Shown: positions 6,418 through 8,382 of the stretch, one piece after another | Layout of the letters: each line of letters begins with the position of its first letter | How positions within the stretch are numbered: position 1 is the stretch's first letter | NCBI GenBank assembly: GCA_964491375.1 | Contig: CAZBGL010000095.1 | Coordinates: forward strand, 1 to 8,382 | DNA from: CAZBGL01 sp964491375 | GTDB taxonomy: Bacteria; Desulfobacterota; Deferrisomatia; Deferrisomatales; Deferrisomataceae | Reading direction: 5' to 3' | Length of the DNA: 8,382 nucleotides | The notes under the pieces: model-generated | Told to the model about the DNA's origin: nothing | Databases searched by the model: none | The model's input: only the letters and a program-made list of their open reading frames with translations | Translations under genes and position numbers: made by a program

Positions 6418-6434
6418 GGCGCGCGACGCGCGCC
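6418..6434 (-). repeat. GC-only inverted repeat at the nuoD stop codon
   Basis: The 17 bases are a perfect inverted repeat with one central unpaired base: on the transcribed strand GGCGCGC and GCGCGCC flank GTC. It would give a very stable 7-bp hairpin with a 3-nt loop starting at the last base of the nuoD stop codon. No U-tract follows. The placement suggests protection of the 3' end of the nuoBCD message or partial termination. Confidence 0.6.
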
Positions 6435-7546
6435 TACCGGTCGATCTCCGGGATCACCAGGTCCAGGCTCCCCATGATGGCCACCAGGTCCGCCAGCAGC
6501 ACGCCCTGGGCCAGTTCGCCCAGCAGGCTCAGGTTCGAGAACGAGGGCGACCGGATCTTCAGCCGGTACGGGGTGTCCGACCCGTCGGCCACGATGTAGT
6601 ACCCCAGTTCCCCCCGGGCGGCCTCCACGGCCTGGTACACGTCGCCGGGGCCCAGCTTGAGCTTCTTGGGCACCTTGGCCATGACCGGCCCGTCGGGCAG
6701 CCGGTCCAGGGCCTGCTCCACGATGCGCAGCGACTGCTCCATCTCGGCCATGCGCACCCGGTAGCGTGCGAAGCAGTCCCCCTCGGGGAACACCGGCACA
6801 TCGAAGTCGAGCTCGGGGTACACCGAGTTGGGTTCCACCCTGCGGATGTCGTAGGGGATGCCGCTCCCCCGCGCCACCGGACCCGTGGCGCCGTACTTGC
6901 GGACCATGTCCGGCGAGATCACGCCCACCCCCTCGACCCGCTTCCGGAAGATCACGTTGCCGGTCACCAGCTTGTGGTACACGTCGAACCGGCCCCGCAT
7001 CCAGCGGATGAACGCCCGCACGCCCTCGATGAAATGGTCGTCGACGTCCCGGTTCACCCCGCCCACCCGGAAGTAGCTGAACGTGAGCCGCGCGCCGGTC
7101 ACGTGCTCCAGCAGGTCCAGGATCCGTTCGCGATCGTCGAAGGCGTACAGGATCGGCGTGAACGCCCCCAGATCCAGCAGGAACGCGCCGAACCACAAGA
7201 GGTGGCTCGCGATGCGGTTGAGTTCGGTGGTGATCACCCGGATGTACTCGGCCCGGGGGGGGACCTCGATCCCGAGCATCCGCTCCACGGCCAGCACGTG
7301 GCCGTGGCCGAACGACAGGGCCCCGGCGTAGTCCATGCGCCCCACGTTGGCGTAGAAGCCCGACACGTTCCGGACCTCGCCCATCTTCTCGTGCATCCGG
7401 TGGCCGTACCCGATCACCGGATGGGCCTCCACCACGTACTCGCCGTCCAGGCGCAGAACCACCCGGAGCACCCCGTGGGTGCTGGGGTGCTGGGGGCCCA
7501 TGTTCAGGACCAGGGTCTCCAGGGTCGGATCGGGCCTGGGGATCAT
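6434..7546 (-). CDS. nuoD: NuoD, complex I 49-kDa quinone-site subunit
   Basis: This peripheral-arm subunit forms the quinone pocket together with NuoB and NuoH. The protein is 370 aa, the short form typical of unfused NuoD. It has LNMGPQHPSTHGVLR (14-28) with the quinone-site His20 and His24, GYGHRMHEKM (47-55), GRMDY (69-73), VGGVNRD (161-167) and the ending GSLDLVIPEIDR. The usual end is close to GSxDxVxGExDR, so the Gly-to-Pro change at residue 366 is slightly unusual. Both CxxC nickel-ligand pairs of [NiFe] hydrogenase large subunits are absent (the only cysteine is Cys258), so this is a quinone-reducing subunit and not an Ech/Mbh-type hydrogenase. The ATG at 7544-7546 overlaps the nuoC stop (ATGA), and GGGGAGG at 7551-7557 is 4 nt upstream. 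A stable inverted repeat begins at its stop codon. Confidence 0.96.
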   Translation of the reverse strand: MIPRPDPTLETLVLNMGPQHPSTHGVLRVVLRLDGEYVVEAHPVIGYGHRMHEKMGEVRNVSGFYANVGRMDYAGALSFGHGHVLAVERMLGIEVPPRAEYIRVITTELNRIASHLLWFGAFLLDLGAFTPILYAFDDRERILDLLEHVTGARLTFSYFRVGGVNRDVDDHFIEGVRAFIRWMRGRFDVYHKLVTGNVIFRKRVEGVGVISPDMVRKYGATGPVARGSGIPYDIRRVEPNSVYPELDFDVPVFPEGDCFARYRVRMAEMEQSLRIVEQALDRLPDGPVMAKVPKKLKLGPGDVYQAVEAARGELGYYIVADGSDTPYRLKIRSPSFSNLSLLGELAQGVLLADLVAIMGSLDLVIPEIDR

Positions 7547-8040
7547 GCGTCCTCCCCGGCGGATTCCTCCCCGCGCGGCGGCAGCACCGCCTCCAGGGGC
7601 TTGAGCCGTTTGCCCTCCTTGCGCAGGGGCCGTAGATCCCCGGCGTCTTCGGGCAGGATCAGGGGCGACAGATCCGGGTGTCCCTCGAACACCACCCCGA
7701 AGAAGTCGTGCTGTTCTCGCTCGTGCCAGTTCGCGCCCGGGAAGACGTCCTGGACCGAGGGCACCGTGGGGCTGTTCCGGTCCGTGAGCACCCGCAGGGC
7801 CACCCGGCAGCCGCCGCCGACGTGGTGGAGGTGGTAGACCACCATCATGCTCGGTTCGGCGTCCACGGCCACCACGTCCTCGATCAGGAACTCCCGGTCC
7901 CGCAGCGCCTGCGCGGCGTCCCGCAGGCGCTTGGCGGGCAGCAGGGCCTCCACGTGGATCCCCCGCCGGGCGTAGTCCACGGTTTCCGCCTGTTGCGCGC
8001 CCAACCCGGCCAGCAGCTCCCGGATGGCCTCAGGCTCCAT
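7543..8040 (-). CDS. nuoC: NuoC, complex I 30-kDa subunit
   Basis: This small peripheral-arm subunit has no cofactor and packs against NuoD and NuoI. The protein is 165 aa. The family signature appears as WHEREQHDFFGVVFEGHPD (105-123), followed by LSPLILPED and then a positively charged stretch typical of the C-terminal end. It is not fused to NuoD, unlike in Escherichia coli. The ATG at 8038-8040 has a strong ribosome binding site, GGAGGTGG at 8048-8055, and lies inside the end of nuoB, giving an 11-nt overlap. The stop overlaps the nuoD start by 4 nt. The N-terminal 50 residues are less conserved but continue the fold expected for the family. The call is secure. Confidence 0.95.
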   Translation of the reverse strand: MEPEAIRELLAGLGAQQAETVDYARRGIHVEALLPAKRLRDAAQALRDREFLIEDVVAVDAEPSMMVVYHLHHVGGGCRVALRVLTDRNSPTVPSVQDVFPGANWHEREQHDFFGVVFEGHPDLSPLILPEDAGDLRPLRKEGKRLKPLEAVLPPRGEESAGEDA

Positions 8041-8382
8041 GGGGCTTCCACCTCCCGGCCTCGGGGTCGCGCTTGGGGCGGAACCGTCCCCTGGTCTGGG
8101 GCAGGGGATGGCGGACCCCGGCGATTTTTTCCTGGAGCTTCAGGATGCCCTCCAGAAGGCCCTCGGGCCGGGGAGGGCACCCGGGCACGTACACGTCCAC
8201 CGGGATGAGCCGGTCCACCCCCTCGATCACGTTGTAGTTTTCGGGGATCGCGAACGGCCCGCCCGATATGGCGCAGTTCCCCATGGCGATGACCCACTTG
8301 GGCGCGGTCATCTGCTCGTACAGGGTGAGGACCGCGGGCGCCATCTTCTTGTTGACGGTGCCGGCCACGATCATGAGGTCGC
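8030..8382 (-). CDS. nuoB: NuoB, complex I [4Fe-4S] N2 subunit (C-terminal part, cut by window edge)
   Basis: This peripheral-arm subunit carries cluster N2, the last iron-sulfur cluster before quinone. The frame enters from the right edge; the visible part begins at ADLMIVAGTVNKKMAP, so the ATG at 8372-8374 is internal and not the start. Two of the four N2 cysteine ligands are visible, in MGNCAISGGPF and VPGCPPRPEGLLEG; the tandem-cysteine motif lies outside. The segment NYNVIEGVDRLIPVDVYVPG is typical of the family. The C-terminus is extended by about 30 basic residues after EGILKLQEKI. The stop at 8030-8032 lies within nuoC. Being cut, its length and start cannot be given. nuoA would be expected further upstream. 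Confidence 0.95.
   Translation of the reverse strand, partial: DLMIVAGTVNKKMAPAVLTLYEQMTAPKWVIAMGNCAISGGPFAIPENYNVIEGVDRLIPVDVYVPGCPPRPEGLLEGILKLQEKIAGVRHPLPQTRGRFRPKRDPEAGRWKPHGA
8048..8055 (-). promoter_or_regulatory. Shine-Dalgarno site of nuoC
   Basis: GGAGGTGG on the minus strand lies 7 nt before the nuoC ATG and inside the last codons of nuoB. It fixes the nuoC start at 8040. Confidence 0.75.

Larger units (their letters stand above)
6286..6433 (-). other. 148-bp non-coding junction between nuoD and nuoH
   Basis: This is the only gap over 20 bp in the window; elsewhere genes overlap or nearly touch. It holds three inverted repeats (6418-6434, 6392-6403, 6359-6378) in its nuoD-proximal half. 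The nuoH-proximal half has none that stand out but contains a near-direct repeat of CCGTG spaced by 2 bp (plus strand, 6295-6305). No convincing promoter or U-rich terminator tail was seen. Its position equals that of nuoEFG in 14-gene operons. It may act in mRNA processing, attenuation or stability, or may be a scar or a dispersed intergenic repeat; none of these is shown. Confidence 0.7.

Noticed and set aside
5864..7837. Open frame of 657 codons on the plus strand, opposite nuoH, nuoD and nuoC
   Set aside because: Same cause as above: low-complexity translation, no recognisable domain, and every segment is explained by the conserved gene on the other strand.
8030..8374. Complete small gene starting at the ATG at 8374
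   Set aside because: The frame stays open to the window edge, and the residues before the ATG (ADL) fit the NuoB family, so this is the end of a longer gene.
6434..8382. Group 4 [NiFe] hydrogenase (Ech/Mbh/formate hydrogenlyase type) instead of complex I
   Set aside because: NuoD lacks both CxxC nickel-ligand pairs and has the quinone-site GPQHPSTHG motif; NuoH has the quinone-site acidic loop.
1..8382. CRISPR arrays, tRNA, rRNA, insertion sequences or phage genes
   Set aside because: No regularly spaced repeats, no cloverleaf sequences, no transposase or integrase frames, and no space between genes apart from the 148-bp junction.

Overview
The window holds part of one long, tightly packed operon on the minus strand. 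It encodes a respiratory complex I-type enzyme (proton-translocating NADH:quinone oxidoreductase family). In transcription order, from the right edge to the left, the genes are nuoB (5' end missing), nuoC, nuoD, a 148-bp non-coding junction, nuoH, nuoI, nuoJ, nuoK, an MrpD-like antiporter-type subunit of 489 aa, a small two-helix membrane protein of 88 aa, a second antiporter-type subunit of 584 aa with a NuoL-like C-terminal arm, and the start of nuoM (3' end missing). No gene was found on the plus strand. Apart from the D-H junction, the gaps are 19 bp or less, and several start/stop codons overlap.

The order B-C-D-H-I-J-K-M matches the usual nuo order except that nuoE, nuoF and nuoG, the NADH-oxidising module normally found between nuoD and nuoH, are not there. 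The 148-bp gap lies exactly at that place and carries three inverted repeats. The window therefore looks like the 11-subunit type of complex I: the quinone module (B, C, D, I) plus the membrane arm, with electron input from ferredoxin, another carrier, or an NADH module encoded elsewhere. Iron-sulfur ligands are visible in NuoI (two 4Fe-4S motifs) and in the C-terminal part of NuoB (two of the cluster N2 cysteines). NuoH carries the quinone-site acidic loop, and NuoD has the quinone-site GPQHPSTHG motif and no hydrogenase cysteine pairs.

The most unusual part is positions 340-3830. Where a single nuoL would be expected there is a coupled three-gene unit: a canonical MrpD-like proton channel, a small unrecognised membrane protein, and an antiporter-type subunit whose TM7 lysine is replaced by asparagine but which ends in a NuoL-like lateral-helix tail. 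With nuoM following, this suggests a complex with an additional antiporter-type subunit.

The DNA is GC-rich with strong G/C preference at third codon positions, uniform across the genes, and Shine-Dalgarno sequences are strong. This fits a GC-rich bacterium, possibly an anaerobe of the former deltaproteobacterial group. That assignment is an inference from general gene content and cannot be confirmed here.
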